Shown here: positions 1 to 7,992 of the stretch, one piece after another
How the letters are laid out: each line of letters opens with the position of its first letter
Numbering within the stretch: the first letter of the stretch is position 1
From: Alphaproteobacteria bacterium
GTDB taxonomy: Bacteria > Pseudomonadota > Alphaproteobacteria > Reyranellales > Reyranellaceae
Assembly (NCBI GenBank): GCA_017308235.1
Contig: JAFKFL010000015.1
Span: 124,001-188,000 of the forward strand
Length of the DNA: 64,000 nt
Direction of reading: 5' to 3'
Made by a program: the position numbers and the translations under genes
The notes under the pieces: generated by a model
Database searches by the model: none
Seen by the model: only the letters and a program-made list of their open reading frames with translations
What the model was told of the DNA's origin: nothing

Positions 1-482
1 AGCAGATGCGCGGCCAGGCGGTAGTGGCTCACCGAGGGGCGGTCGACCAGCCCCGAGGCGACCATCGCCCAGCCCAAAACGCCTTGGAGTCCGCCCAGGA
101 CCAGCAGCGCCACAAGTCGCGGCTTGAGGCCAGGCGAGAGGCGTCCACTCAACCAGAACCAGAGGAGGGGTACGGCGACGACAAGGCCGATCAGCCGTCC
201 CCACAGGCGATGAATGAATTCCAGCCAGTAGATCTGCTTGAACTGTGCAACGGTGAAATCGGAATTGACCAGCCGTCCCTGCGGCGAGGCGAGGTATTCC
301 TTCAACTCCGCCTGCCAGGCCTGCTCGGTTATCGGCGGCACGACGCCGGTAACGGGCTTCCATTCGACCATCGACAGGCCGGACTCGGTCAGTCGCGTGA
401 GCGCGCCGAGCACGATCATGACGAAGATCATCGCCGCAACGACGATCAGCCAGCTCCGCACAATGGGGGGAACGGTCTTCAT
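1..482 (-). CDS. ctaA: Heme A synthase CtaA/COX15, N-terminal part (runs off window)
   Basis: Heme A synthase oxidises the methyl group of heme O to give heme A for aa3-type cytochrome oxidase, in the inner membrane. The first 160 residues are visible. There are three hydrophobic segments (about residues 11-30, 98-112 and 122-141), the family block LTRLTESGLSMVEWKPVTG after helix 1, EFIHR with His91, and a Q-G-V-L-G-W-A-M-V-A-S-G-L helix followed by SHYRLAAHL (His153, His159). The long periplasmic loop between helices 1 and 2 fits the type-2 proteobacterial form. The ATG at 482 starts the homology, and only a weak AAGGTC-like ribosome site precedes it. The C-terminal half lies beyond the left edge, so completeness cannot be judged. 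Confidence 0.93.
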   Translation of the reverse strand, partial: MKTVPPIVRSWLIVVAAMIFVMIVLGALTRLTESGLSMVEWKPVTGVVPPITEQAWQAELKEYLASPQGRLVNSDFTVAQFKQIYWLEFIHRLWGRLIGLVVAVPLLWFWLSGRLSPGLKPRLVALLVLGGLQGVLGWAMVASGLVDRPSVSHYRLAAHL

Positions 483-889
483 GGCGGCCGGACCTTGGGC
501 GAAGCGGCTCGCCCCGTCATCAGGCATTTATGTCGCGAGGGGTGGTCGCTTGGCATCCCACCATGGGTGTCATCCCGAGGCGAAGCCGAGGGATCCTTGA
601 TTAGGCGCCGCCAAAGGTCCCTCGCTGCGCTCGGGATGACACCGGTTTTTTACACCACGCTACCTCGGGCGGCGCCCGGCGAACCTCCGCTTACGCGCTT
701 GAAGGCCCTCGTCCGCGGCAAGAACGCAGCGTCTGACATGCCGAATGTGCAAAACATTTTCCATATGCGACGGCCCATGGCCTACCTAAATTCATCGAGC
801 CATCACTACCTTGCGCTCCCTTGGCTCCTTGGCTAATCGGTTCGCTTACGAACAATATTCACCCCTCGTTGCATCTGGACATTTCGACA
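483..889. other. 407-bp intergenic region, no gene seen
   Basis: This lies between the divergent ctaA and the large redox gene. It holds the palindromic repeat at 566-643 and presumably both promoters. The open frames that cross it continue antisense through ctaA and resemble no protein. The last 70 bases could extend the downstream gene to an upstream in-frame start at 821. Confidence 0.6.
566..643. repeat. Intergenic palindromic repeat, copy 1 (GTCATCCCGAG family)
   Basis: The left arm (about 566-596) reads GTGTCATCCCGAGGCGAAGC then CGAGGGATCC. The right arm (about 616-643) reads back as GGTGTCATCCCGAGCGCAGC then GAGGGACC. The roughly 25-bp arms have a few mismatches and a loop of about 20 bases. 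The same arm sequence recurs at 33653-33724, and a diverged form at 44078-44133, so this is a dispersed repeat. Confidence 0.8.
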
Positions 890-3800
890 ATGACGGCGCC
901 TCAGCTCGGTCCCTCGCTCGCTCACGGGCTGAGTTTTCAAGACCTCTACGCCCGCGACGGCCTCGCCCGGCTGGATGCGGCCTTCGTCGCCTGGCTGCAG
1001 GGCGTCAATGTCGAAGCCCACGCCCGTTTGATGGCGGCGCGCGCGGCGCCCGATGCCTTGCCGGCGAAAGAGGAGTCGAACCTCCTGATCGACATCGCCC
1101 GGCCATTCGAGGATTTCGTGGCCGCGCTGTTCGATGTCGCGTCCGAAGCGTCTGATCTGCGCGCACGCCATGTCGCGCTGGCGCCGCTCTACGACTGCAA
1201 GCGGCTGTTCGTGCAGCGCTATGTGACGCGCGCGATCAAGCCCGATGTCGCATCAGCGCTCGATGGCGGAGAAGTGACCGCAGCGATCAAGGTGCCGGCC
1301 AAACTCGAGGATGGGCTTGAGGCCTGGGAGCTCGCTTTCGCGCTCGCCGTGCGCGGCCTGATCGGCGCGGAGTTCAAGGTCGAGACGCCGACACCGGAGA
1401 TCGAGGCGCTGGTGCGCTATGCCGCCTGGGCGTTGCACAATCCCGAAGGCAAGCGGCGCCATCGCGATGGCCCCCTGTTCAAAGTCCCGCACAAGCTCGA
1501 CTTCGAGCATCTGGTGCCGATCGAGACCGAAGTCGTCGATGGCGTGACGCGCATGAAGTTGCCGCGGCCATTGCTGCGCCATCGCGAGGGCTTTGCGCTC
1601 ACCGACGAGGGCTACGACCTGGTGCGGGCGCTCGATCACGCCAACTACTGCATCTGGTGCCATAACCAGGGCAAGGACAGCTGCTCCCGGGGATTGCGTG
1701 ATCGCAAGACGGCGAAGTTCCAGAAGTCGCCGTTCGGCGTCACGCTTGCGGGCTGCCCGCTCGAGGAAAAGATCTCGGAGATGAACCTGCTGAAGAGCGA
1801 GGGCTTCTCCCTGGGCGCGCTCGCCGTGGCAATGGTTGATAATCCTTTGCTGGCTGCAACCGGCCATCGCATCTGCAACGACTGCATGAAGGCCTGCATC
1901 TACCAGAAGCAGGAACCGGTCGACATCCCGCAGATCGAGACCCGCACGCTGAAGGATGTGCTCGGCCTGCCGTGGGGCTTCGAGATCTATTCGCTGCTGA
2001 CGCGCTGGAACCCGCTCAACCTCGCGCGGCCGATCCCGCGGCCCGCGACGGGGCGCAGCGTGCTGGTGGTCGGGCTGGGTCCTGCCGGCTTCAACCTCGC
2101 GCATCATCTGATGAACGATGGCCATACGGTGGTGGCCATCGATGGTCTCAAGATAGAACCACTTCCGGCCAAGCAATCCGGAGTCGAAGCCAGCGGAACG
2201 CGCGTTCCGTTTACCGCGGTCAAGGACATCGCCGAACTGCGCGAGGATCTCGGCGAGCGCGCCATGGCGGGCTTCGGTGGCGTGGCCGAGTACGGCATCA
2301 CGGTGCGCTGGGACAAGAACTACCTGAAGATGGTGCGGCTCCTGCTGGAGCGTCGCGCCCAGTTCTCGATGTTCGGCGGCGTGCGCTTCGGCGGCACGGT
2401 GACGGTCGAGAGCGCCTTCGCCATGGGCTTCGATCACATCGCCCTCTGCGCCGGCGCCGGCAAGCCGACCGTGCTCGACATGCCCAACGGGCTCGCGCGC
2501 GGCGTCCGTGCGGCGTCGGATTTCCTGATGGCGCTGCAGCTCACAGGTGCGGCCAAGAAGGAGTCGATCGCCAACCTGCAGGTGCGGCTGCCGGTCGTCG
2601 TGATCGGCGGCGGCCTGACCGCGATCGACACTGCAACCGAGTCGCTCGCCTACTATCCGCTGCAGGTCGAGAAGTTTCTGGCGCGCCACGAGACGCTGGT
2701 CTCCGAACGCGGCGAGGCCAAGGTGCGCGCGGGCTGGAGCGAAGAGGAACTCGAGATCGCCGACGAGTTCATCGCCCACGCCCGGGCGATCCGCGCCGAA
2801 CGCGCGGTGGCGGCGAAGGAAGACCGCGCGCCCGACATCGCGAAGCTGGTCAATGGCTGGGGCGGCGTCACCATCGCCTACCGCCGCCGCCTGATCGATT
2901 CGCCGTCCTACACGCTGAACCACGAGGAAGTGTTTAAGGCGCTGGAGGAAGACATCCGCTTCGCCGAGGGCCTGTCGCCGGTCGCAGTCGAGGTCGATGC
3001 CAACGGTCACGCCAAGGCGATCAAGCTCGAGGGGCAGCAGGGCGGCGAGAAGGTGACGGCGACCTTGCCCGCGCACACCATCCTGGTCGCGGCCGGCACG
3101 CAGCCCAACACAGTGCTGGCGCGCGAGGATGCGACGCACGCCTTCATCGACGGCAAATACTTCCGTGCGCTCGACGAGGAGGGCGAGCCCGCCACGCCCG
3201 AGCGTGTCGCCAAGCCCGACGACGTGCGCGTGCTGATGTACCGCCACGGTGACGGCCGCTTCATGTCCTTCTTCGGCGACCTCCATCCCTCGTTTGCCGG
3301 CAACGTCGTGAAGGCGATGGGTGGCGCCAAGCAGGGCTATCCGATCCTGACGCGCACCATGGCGCGCCTGCCGGCGCCCAAGCGTCCGGCGGCGGACATC
3401 CTGGCGGAAGCCAATCGCCAGTGGCGTGCGAGAGTCGTGCGGGTGGAGCAGCTCACACCGACCATCGTCGAGGTCGTGGTGGAAGCGCCGGCTGCAGCGA
3501 AGGCTTTCGAGCCGGGCCAGTTCTACCGCCTGCAGAATTACGAGGCGCGGTCGAAGAAGGTCGAGGGCACGCTGCTCACCATGGAGGGCTTGGCGCTAAC
3601 CGGCGCGTGGGTCGACAAGGACAAGGGCTTCCTGTCCTTGATCGCGCTCGAGATGGGCGGCTCGTCCGACCTCTGCACGCTCCTCGAACCCGGCGAGCCC
3701 GTGATCGTGATGGGTCCGACCGGCACGCCGACCGAGATCGAATCAGGTGAAACCGTCGTGTTGGCAGGCGGCGGACTTGGCAACGCCGTGTTGTTCTCGA

Positions 3801-4393
3801 TCGGCCAGGCGTTCCGCCGCGCCGGCAGCAAGGTGCTCTACTTCGCGGGCTACAAGCGCGTCATCGATCGCTACAAGGTCGAGGAGATCGAGGCTGCGGC
3901 CGATGTGGTGGTGTGGTGCTGCGACGAGGAACCTGGCTTCGCGCCGTCACGGCCGCAGGATCTTGCCACGGTCGACAACATCGTCGAGACGATGCGCAAG
4001 TACGCCGCGGGCGAGCTTGGCGATCAGCCGATCAAGTTCAACGACGCCGACCGCATCATCGCGATCGGCTCGGACGGCATGATGAACGCGGTGCGGCTTG
4101 CCCGGCATTCGGTGCTGAAGCCCCATCTCAAGCCCGACCATCGCGCGCTGGCGTCGATCAACTCGCCGATGCAGTGCATGATGAAGGAGATCTGCGCCCA
4201 GTGCCTGCAGCTCCATAAGGATCCGCAGACCGGCAAGGAGACGGTGGTCTTCTCCTGCTTCAACCAGGACCAGGAGCTCGACCGCGTCGACTTCGCCTGC
4301 CTGCGTCAGCGCCTGCGCCAGAACAGCGCCCAGGAAAAGCTGGCCGCCCTCTGGATTGACCGGTCGTTGCGCAAGCTCGAGGTTCGCGCTTAA
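890..4393 (+). CDS. Large multidomain FAD/NAD(P) and iron-sulfur oxidoreductase (GltD-like plus PyrK/FNR-like fusion)
   Basis: A 1167-residue soluble flavoprotein of unknown substrate. Residues 1-240 are an unrecognised N-terminal region. A cysteine-rich [4Fe-4S]-type segment follows, with CIWCHNQGKDSC (about 253-264), a Cys near 287 and CNDCMKAC (about 329-336), in the style of GltD and dihydropyrimidine dehydrogenase. Next is a two-dinucleotide disulfide-reductase fold with VVGLGPAG (about 393) and VVVIGGGLTAID (about 569). From about residue 840 there is a ferredoxin-reductase-like module with EPGQFYRLQNY (about 872) and LAGGGLGNA (about 957). A PyrK-like cluster motif, CMMKEICAQC, sits near 1096 with further Cys near 1123 and 1137. 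I chose the ATG at 890; an in-frame start at 821 would add 23 unconserved-looking residues. Domain order supports electron bifurcation or transfer between NAD(P)H and an unknown acceptor; that role is inference. Confidence 0.85.
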   Translation: MTAPQLGPSLAHGLSFQDLYARDGLARLDAAFVAWLQGVNVEAHARLMAARAAPDALPAKEESNLLIDIARPFEDFVAALFDVASEASDLRARHVALAPLYDCKRLFVQRYVTRAIKPDVASALDGGEVTAAIKVPAKLEDGLEAWELAFALAVRGLIGAEFKVETPTPEIEALVRYAAWALHNPEGKRRHRDGPLFKVPHKLDFEHLVPIETEVVDGVTRMKLPRPLLRHREGFALTDEGYDLVRALDHANYCIWCHNQGKDSCSRGLRDRKTAKFQKSPFGVTLAGCPLEEKISEMNLLKSEGFSLGALAVAMVDNPLLAATGHRICNDCMKACIYQKQEPVDIPQIETRTLKDVLGLPWGFEIYSLLTRWNPLNLARPIPRPATGRSVLVVGLGPAGFNLAHHLMNDGHTVVAIDGLKIEPLPAKQSGVEASGTRVPFTAVKDIAELREDLGERAMAGFGGVAEYGITVRWDKNYLKMVRLLLERRAQFSMFGGVRFGGTVTVESAFAMGFDHIALCAGAGKPTVLDMPNGLARGVRAASDFLMALQLTGAAKKESIANLQVRLPVVVIGGGLTAIDTATESLAYYPLQVEKFLARHETLVSERGEAKVRAGWSEEELEIADEFIAHARAIRAERAVAAKEDRAPDIAKLVNGWGGVTIAYRRRLIDSPSYTLNHEEVFKALEEDIRFAEGLSPVAVEVDANGHAKAIKLEGQQGGEKVTATLPAHTILVAAGTQPNTVLAREDATHAFIDGKYFRALDEEGEPATPERVAKPDDVRVLMYRHGDGRFMSFFGDLHPSFAGNVVKAMGGAKQGYPILTRTMARLPAPKRPAADILAEANRQWRARVVRVEQLTPTIVEVVVEAPAAAKAFEPGQFYRLQNYEARSKKVEGTLLTMEGLALTGAWVDKDKGFLSLIALEMGGSSDLCTLLEPGEPVIVMGPTGTPTEIESGETVVLAGGGLGNAVLFSIGQAFRRAGSKVLYFAGYKRVIDRYKVEEIEAAADVVVWCCDEEPGFAPSRPQDLATVDNIVETMRKYAAGELGDQPIKFNDADRIIAIGSDGMMNAVRLARHSVLKPHLKPDHRALASINSPMQCMMKEICAQCLQLHKDPQTGKETVVFSCFNQDQELDRVDFACLRQRLRQNSAQEKLAALWIDRSLRKLEVRA

Positions 4394-4419
4394 CTGGCCG
4401 TCACCCGAGAGGTGACGCC

Positions 4420-4842
4420 ATGCATCCGCTCAAGATCGCGAAGCTCGCCGACGCCGAGCGCGTCGAATTCGGACCACTCGCCTTCTATCATCCGCTGGTC
4501 GCCGACGGCGACACACCGGTGCGTACCGGGATTCAGACCTCCGCGCCGGGCTACGTCGCGCCGATGCATTGGCATCCTTACACCGAGCTGCTGTTCATCA
4601 TCGAGGGCGAAGCCGATGTCTGGTTGCAGGGCGAAGAGAATTCGCCGAAGCGCCTCAAAGCCGGCGACTGCGTGGCGCTGCCGCCCGGCATCCCGCACAG
4701 CTTTCGTACGGTCGGCGACAAGGCGATGCGGCTGCTCGGCATCCACGCCAATCCCACACGCATCTCGACTTACCTCGATCGGAAGACCGACGCGAACGGC
4801 TATCCGATTCTCGAGTCGGTGGTGAAGTCGGCGGCGGAATAG
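4420..4842 (+). CDS. Cupin-domain protein
   Basis: A 140-residue single-domain cupin. The metal-binding motif 1 is visible as His50-x-His52 with Glu56 (PMHWHPYTELLFIIEGE), and motif 2 has PPGIPHSF with His93, so a mononuclear metal site is likely. It could be a small dioxygenase, an isomerase or a binding protein; nothing fixes the substrate. GAGAGGTGA lies just upstream of the ATG. It starts 26 bases after the large oxidoreductase on the same strand, so the two may be co-transcribed. It converges on the methyltransferase across a 31-base gap. Confidence 0.82.
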   Translation: MHPLKIAKLADAERVEFGPLAFYHPLVADGDTPVRTGIQTSAPGYVAPMHWHPYTELLFIIEGEADVWLQGEENSPKRLKAGDCVALPPGIPHSFRTVGDKAMRLLGIHANPTRISTYLDRKTDANGYPILESVVKSAAE

Positions 4843-4873
4843 GATTCCGGTCTCGCGACAGAGAGCGGATTTT

Positions 4874-5554
4874 TTACGGCACCCGCACAAAGCGGAACAG
4901 CACCTTGTCGATCGAATAGTAGCGCAACTGGTCCATCACCTTGGGGAAGTAGGCGCTGCCTGTCGTGAAGGGCATGAAGGCATCGAGCGCGAGCGGCCGC
5001 ACGGAGACGTTGAAGCCCGCTTCGGCGAAGGCCTTCGATACGTCCTCGAGAGAATGATCATAGATCGGGATCGACGAGCTCTCGGCGATCAAGGTGCGCC
5101 AGCGCGGCCACAGGCTTGAGTCGGTGTGGCAGCCCATGGCCGCGACATAGGCCCCGCCCGGCCGCAGCGCTGCCTTGATGTCGCGTGCATGGGCGGCAGG
5201 ATCGGGCAGCAGGTAGATTACCTCGTGGCTGAAGGCGAGGTCGAACGCCTGGCCGAGGGCGGCCGCCTGGTCGCCGATCTTGTAGTTGATGGGGCGGTGC
5301 CCCTTCAGCAGCTCCGCGCGCGCCACCGATTCGCGGGCGATGTCGATGCCCACCGCCGACTTGAACGGATGCCGGTCGTAAAGCAAGCGCAGGAAGCCGC
5401 CCTGGTTGCAGCCATAGTCGAGGACTGTCGATGGCCTGAGATCGGCAGGTGCGGCGACATCGATCATGCGGCGCCAGATCGGCGCATGCGCCGCGCCCAA
5501 GGCATCTTCGTCGGCTTGGTTGCGGTTCCAGATCGGGATCGTGTAGCGCGCCAT
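4874..5554 (-). CDS. Class I SAM-dependent methyltransferase
   Basis: A 226-residue Rossmann-fold methyltransferase. Motif I is VLDYGCNQGG (about residues 44-53), the acidic end of strand 2 is VGIDIA, and FDLAFSHEVIYLL followed by ALRPGG gives the motif IV and post-motif regions. A typical class I domain for a small-molecule or unknown acceptor. I chose the ATG at 5554 because a GGAG lies six bases before it; the ATG at 5560 sits on the Shine-Dalgarno itself. It is divergent from the small cupin at 5635, and the 80-base gap must hold both promoters. The substrate cannot be told from sequence. Confidence 0.8.
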   Translation of the reverse strand: MARYTIPIWNRNQADEDALGAAHAPIWRRMIDVAAPADLRPSTVLDYGCNQGGFLRLLYDRHPFKSAVGIDIARESVARAELLKGHRPINYKIGDQAAALGQAFDLAFSHEVIYLLPDPAAHARDIKAALRPGGAYVAAMGCHTDSSLWPRWRTLIAESSSIPIYDHSLEDVSKAFAEAGFNVSVRPLALDAFMPFTTGSAYFPKVMDQLRYYSIDKVLFRFVRVP

Positions 5555-5634
5555 CACCATCTCCAATGCAGATCACGCGGGAGTCTATCACGCCAGGCGA
5601 GACAACGGCGGGCATCACGCGCTAGCTTCCCTGC

Positions 5635-5931
5635 ATGACCGACAAAGAACGTCCCCTCGCCAAACCCACCGTGCAGATCGAGAACGACCGCGTGATCGTC
5701 ACCGAATGGCGCTTTCCGCCGGGCGGCCATACTGGCTGGCATAAACATATGCATGACTACGTCGTCGTGCCTGTGACGAGCGGTGAGCTGCACATCTTCG
5801 ATGGCAAGGCCACGGTGCCGGCGCCGCTCAGGGCCGGCGTCTCCTACGCCCGCCAGATCGGGGTCGAGCACGACGTCATCAACCCCAACGATTTCGAATT
5901 CGTCTTCGTCGAGGTCGAACTCAAGGCGTGA
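5635..5931 (+). CDS. Small cupin-domain protein
   Basis: A 98-residue minimal cupin. The metal motif is GGHTGWHKHMHDYVVV, with His32, His36, His38 and His40, followed by a Gly-rich turn (TSGELHIFDG) and a second motif with His79. The length fits one beta-barrel and no other domain. It is probably a metal-binding cupin of unknown substrate, different from the 140-residue cupin upstream: the two show little similarity beyond the motif. It is monocistronic or leads toward the helicase 170 bases downstream. Confidence 0.78.
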   Translation: MTDKERPLAKPTVQIENDRVIVTEWRFPPGGHTGWHKHMHDYVVVPVTSGELHIFDGKATVPAPLRAGVSYARQIGVEHDVINPNDFEFVFVEVELKA

Positions 5932-6018
5932 TCTCTGCGACGAGAGGTGCACCGGGTCAGCAGGGCCCCTGCATTGACTTCGGCGGGGGCAGGGCTCATA
6001 TGAGGGCCGCCAGCGGTC

Positions 6019-6037
6019 CGGCCCGGTTTTCGGGCCG
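6019..6037. other. Hairpin in the rhlE leader
   Basis: CGGCCCG-GTTTT-CGGGCCG is a perfect 7-bp stem 67 bases before the rhlE start and 88 bases after the small cupin. No T-tract follows, so it is a weak terminator candidate. It could equally be a structured 5' leader for the RNA helicase, whose family is often regulated by leader structure. Confidence 0.45.
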
Positions 6038-6103
6038 CCCATCCAGGGAATATCGAGACCGCCCCCGGAGCCCATCGGATGTGGGCTAACCTACGGAAAC
6101 TAA

Positions 6104-7630
6104 ATGAGTTTTGAGAGTTTGGGACTGAGTTCCCCGGTATTGCAGGCAGTCAGCGAAAAGGGCTACACGACGCCCACGCCAATCCAGGAAAAGGCCATTC
6201 CCATCGTCCTGATGGGCCGAGATGTCCTCGGATGTGCCCAGACGGGCACCGGCAAAACAGCCTCCTTCGTCCTGCCGATGATCGACATCCTGGCGCAAGG
6301 CCGCGCCAAGGCGCGCATGCCGCGCTCGCTGATCCTGGAGCCGACGCGCGAGTTGGCGGCCCAAGTCGCCGAAAACTTCGACATGTACGGCAAGTACAAC
6401 AAGCTCAACATGGCGTTGCTGATCGGCGGTGTGAGCTTCGATGACCAGGAACGCGCGCTGGAGCGCGGCGTCGACGTGTTGATCGCCACCCCGGGCCGGC
6501 TGCTCGACCATTTCGAGCGCGGCAAGGTGCTGCTGAACGACGTCAAGGTGCTGGTGATCGACGAGGCCGATCGCATGCTCGACATGGGCTTCATTCCCGA
6601 CGTCGAGCGCATCGTGAGCCTCCTGCCGCCGCTGCGCCAGACGCTGTTCTTCTCCGCGACCATGCCGCCCGAGATCAAGCGGCTGGCCGATCGTTTCCTC
6701 AGCAATCCACGTGAAGTCACGGTGTCGCCTCCGGCGTCGGCCGGCACCAACATCGTCCAGGGCCTCGCGATCGTGGCCGAAGAAGACAAGCGCGAGGCGC
6801 TGCGCCGGCTGATCAAGGAACAGGACATCAAGAACGCGATCGTGTTCTGCAACCGCAAGCGCGATGTCGCGATCCTGCAAGGCTCGCTCAAGAAGCACGG
6901 CTTCAATGCCGGCGCGCTGCATGGCGACATGAGCCAGCCCGCCCGTATGGAGACGCTGGAGAAGTTCAAGCAGGGCGAGATCCAAATCCTGGTGGCCTCC
7001 GACGTCGCCGCGCGCGGCCTCGACATCGTCGACATGAGCCACGTGTTCAATTTCGACGTACCGTTCTCGCCGGAAGATTATGTCCACCGCATCGGCCGCA
7101 CCGGACGCGCCGGCAAGACCGGCCACTCCTTCACCCTCGCGTCGCCCGATGAAGGCGCCCTGGTCGAGGCGATCGAAAAGCTGATCGGCAATGCCATCCC
7201 GCGCGTCGAAGTCTCCGGCCTGGAAACGGCCGCCTTCGAAGCGTCCGACGGCCGTCGACGCGGCCGAGGCCGCGGACGTGGCCGACCCACAGGTTCCGGC
7301 GGCGAGCGCTCCCGTTCGCCGCGTCGTGCCCCGCGCGAGGAGCGCAAGCCGAGCGGCGAACTGCCGGTCGAACAGCAGGCCGAGGCTCCTGTTGCTCGCG
7401 AAGCACAACCGAAGCGTCCGCAACGCGAGCGTCGTGCTGAACGGGATCAACACCGCGAGCCTCCTCATCGCGAACCCGCTCATCGCGAGTCCCTTCATCG
7501 TGAACCGAGGGCCGAGCGCACGGGCCGTGGCCACGAGCGGCGGCCCGAACGTCGCCGCGAACGCGACGAGGGTGCACCGATGGGGCTCGGCGACCACGTG
7601 CCGGCTTTCCTCGCCCGGCCGTCCCGCTAG
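6104..7630 (+). CDS. rhlE: DEAD-box ATP-dependent RNA helicase, RhlE-like
   Basis: A 508-residue superfamily 2 RNA helicase that unwinds structured RNA in cold adaptation, ribosome assembly or degradosome work. The conserved motifs are in order: Q motif TPTPIQ (about 23-28), Walker A AQTGTGKT (45-52), PTRELA, TPGR, VIDEADRMLD (DEAD box), FFSAT, ARGLD and HRIGRTGRAGKTG. From about residue 385 the tail is low-complexity and Arg-rich, with RGRGRGRG and then tandem HRE(P/S) repeats near 450-470, the usual RNA-binding tail. The ATG at 6104 lacks a good ribosome site (GGAAACTAA), which may matter with the leader hairpin. The symbol is by family resemblance; a DeaD-like role is possible. Confidence 0.93.
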   Translation: MSFESLGLSSPVLQAVSEKGYTTPTPIQEKAIPIVLMGRDVLGCAQTGTGKTASFVLPMIDILAQGRAKARMPRSLILEPTRELAAQVAENFDMYGKYNKLNMALLIGGVSFDDQERALERGVDVLIATPGRLLDHFERGKVLLNDVKVLVIDEADRMLDMGFIPDVERIVSLLPPLRQTLFFSATMPPEIKRLADRFLSNPREVTVSPPASAGTNIVQGLAIVAEEDKREALRRLIKEQDIKNAIVFCNRKRDVAILQGSLKKHGFNAGALHGDMSQPARMETLEKFKQGEIQILVASDVAARGLDIVDMSHVFNFDVPFSPEDYVHRIGRTGRAGKTGHSFTLASPDEGALVEAIEKLIGNAIPRVEVSGLETAAFEASDGRRRGRGRGRGRPTGSGGERSRSPRRAPREERKPSGELPVEQQAEAPVAREAQPKRPQRERRAERDQHREPPHREPAHRESLHREPRAERTGRGHERRPERRRERDEGAPMGLGDHVPAFLARPSR

Positions 7631-7656
7631 CGGACCCCCGCAGGAGAAGCGGGACG

Positions 7657-7896
7657 ATGCAGACGATCTTCGTCATGGTGAAGTGCGAGCTCGGCAAGGC
7701 CTACGAGGTCGCCGACGACGCCGTGGCGGTCGAGCAGGTCTCGGAGGTCTACTCGACCTCAGGCCAATACGATCTGCTGATGAAATGCTATCTCGACGAG
7801 AAGACCGATATCGGCCACTTCGTCACCAGCCGCATCCAGACGCTGCGCAACGTGAAGGACACCTTCACGCTCATTACGTTCAAGGCTTTCTCCTAG
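7657..7896 (+). CDS. Stand-alone Lrp/AsnC ligand-binding (RAM) domain protein
   Basis: This 79-residue protein is only the effector-binding alpha/beta sandwich of Lrp/AsnC regulators, without a helix-turn-helix. FVMVKCELGKAYEV, VSEVYSTSGQYDLLMKCYL and IQTLRNVKDTFTLITF match the beta-alpha-beta-beta-alpha-beta pattern. Such proteins form Lrp-like oligomers that bind amino acids, and their cellular role is poorly known. It starts 27 bases after the helicase, with GGAG upstream, and may be co-transcribed with it. The triple-hairpin repeat follows seven bases after its stop. Confidence 0.88.
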   Translation: MQTIFVMVKCELGKAYEVADDAVAVEQVSEVYSTSGQYDLLMKCYLDEKTDIGHFVTSRIQTLRNVKDTFTLITFKAFS

Positions 7897-7902
7897 TCTT
7901 CC

Positions 7903-7979
7903 GGACCGCGAGCCTCTGGCTCGCTCGGAAAAGGCGCATTTGAATGCGCTGACATGAGCGAGCTGGAAGCTCGCGGTCC
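7903..7979. repeat. REP-like triple-hairpin intergenic element
   Basis: Outer arms 7903-7926 and 7956-7979 are inverted repeats matching at 21 of 24 positions (GGACCGCGAGC ... GCTCGCTC). Each arm is also a perfect hairpin: GCGAGCC-TCT-GGCTCGC, and GCGAGCT-GGA-AGCTCGC with one compensating base-pair change. Between them is a third perfect hairpin, GCGCATT-TG-AATGCGC (7934-7949). It sits between convergent genes and could act as a two-way terminator or a mobile REP/BIME element. Confidence 0.85.
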
Positions 7980-7992
7980 AAAAGAATGATGA

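Noticed and set aside
1253..3286. 677-codon open frame on the minus strand inside the large redox gene
   Set aside because: It is antisense to a protein with clear domains and has a composition biased to Arg, Asp and His, as expected from third-position GC on the other strand.
7441..7530. Repeat array near the end of rhlE, considered as CRISPR-like or minisatellite
   Set aside because: The period follows codons for HRE(P/S), the units are short and in frame, and there are no spacers. It is a protein tail repeat.
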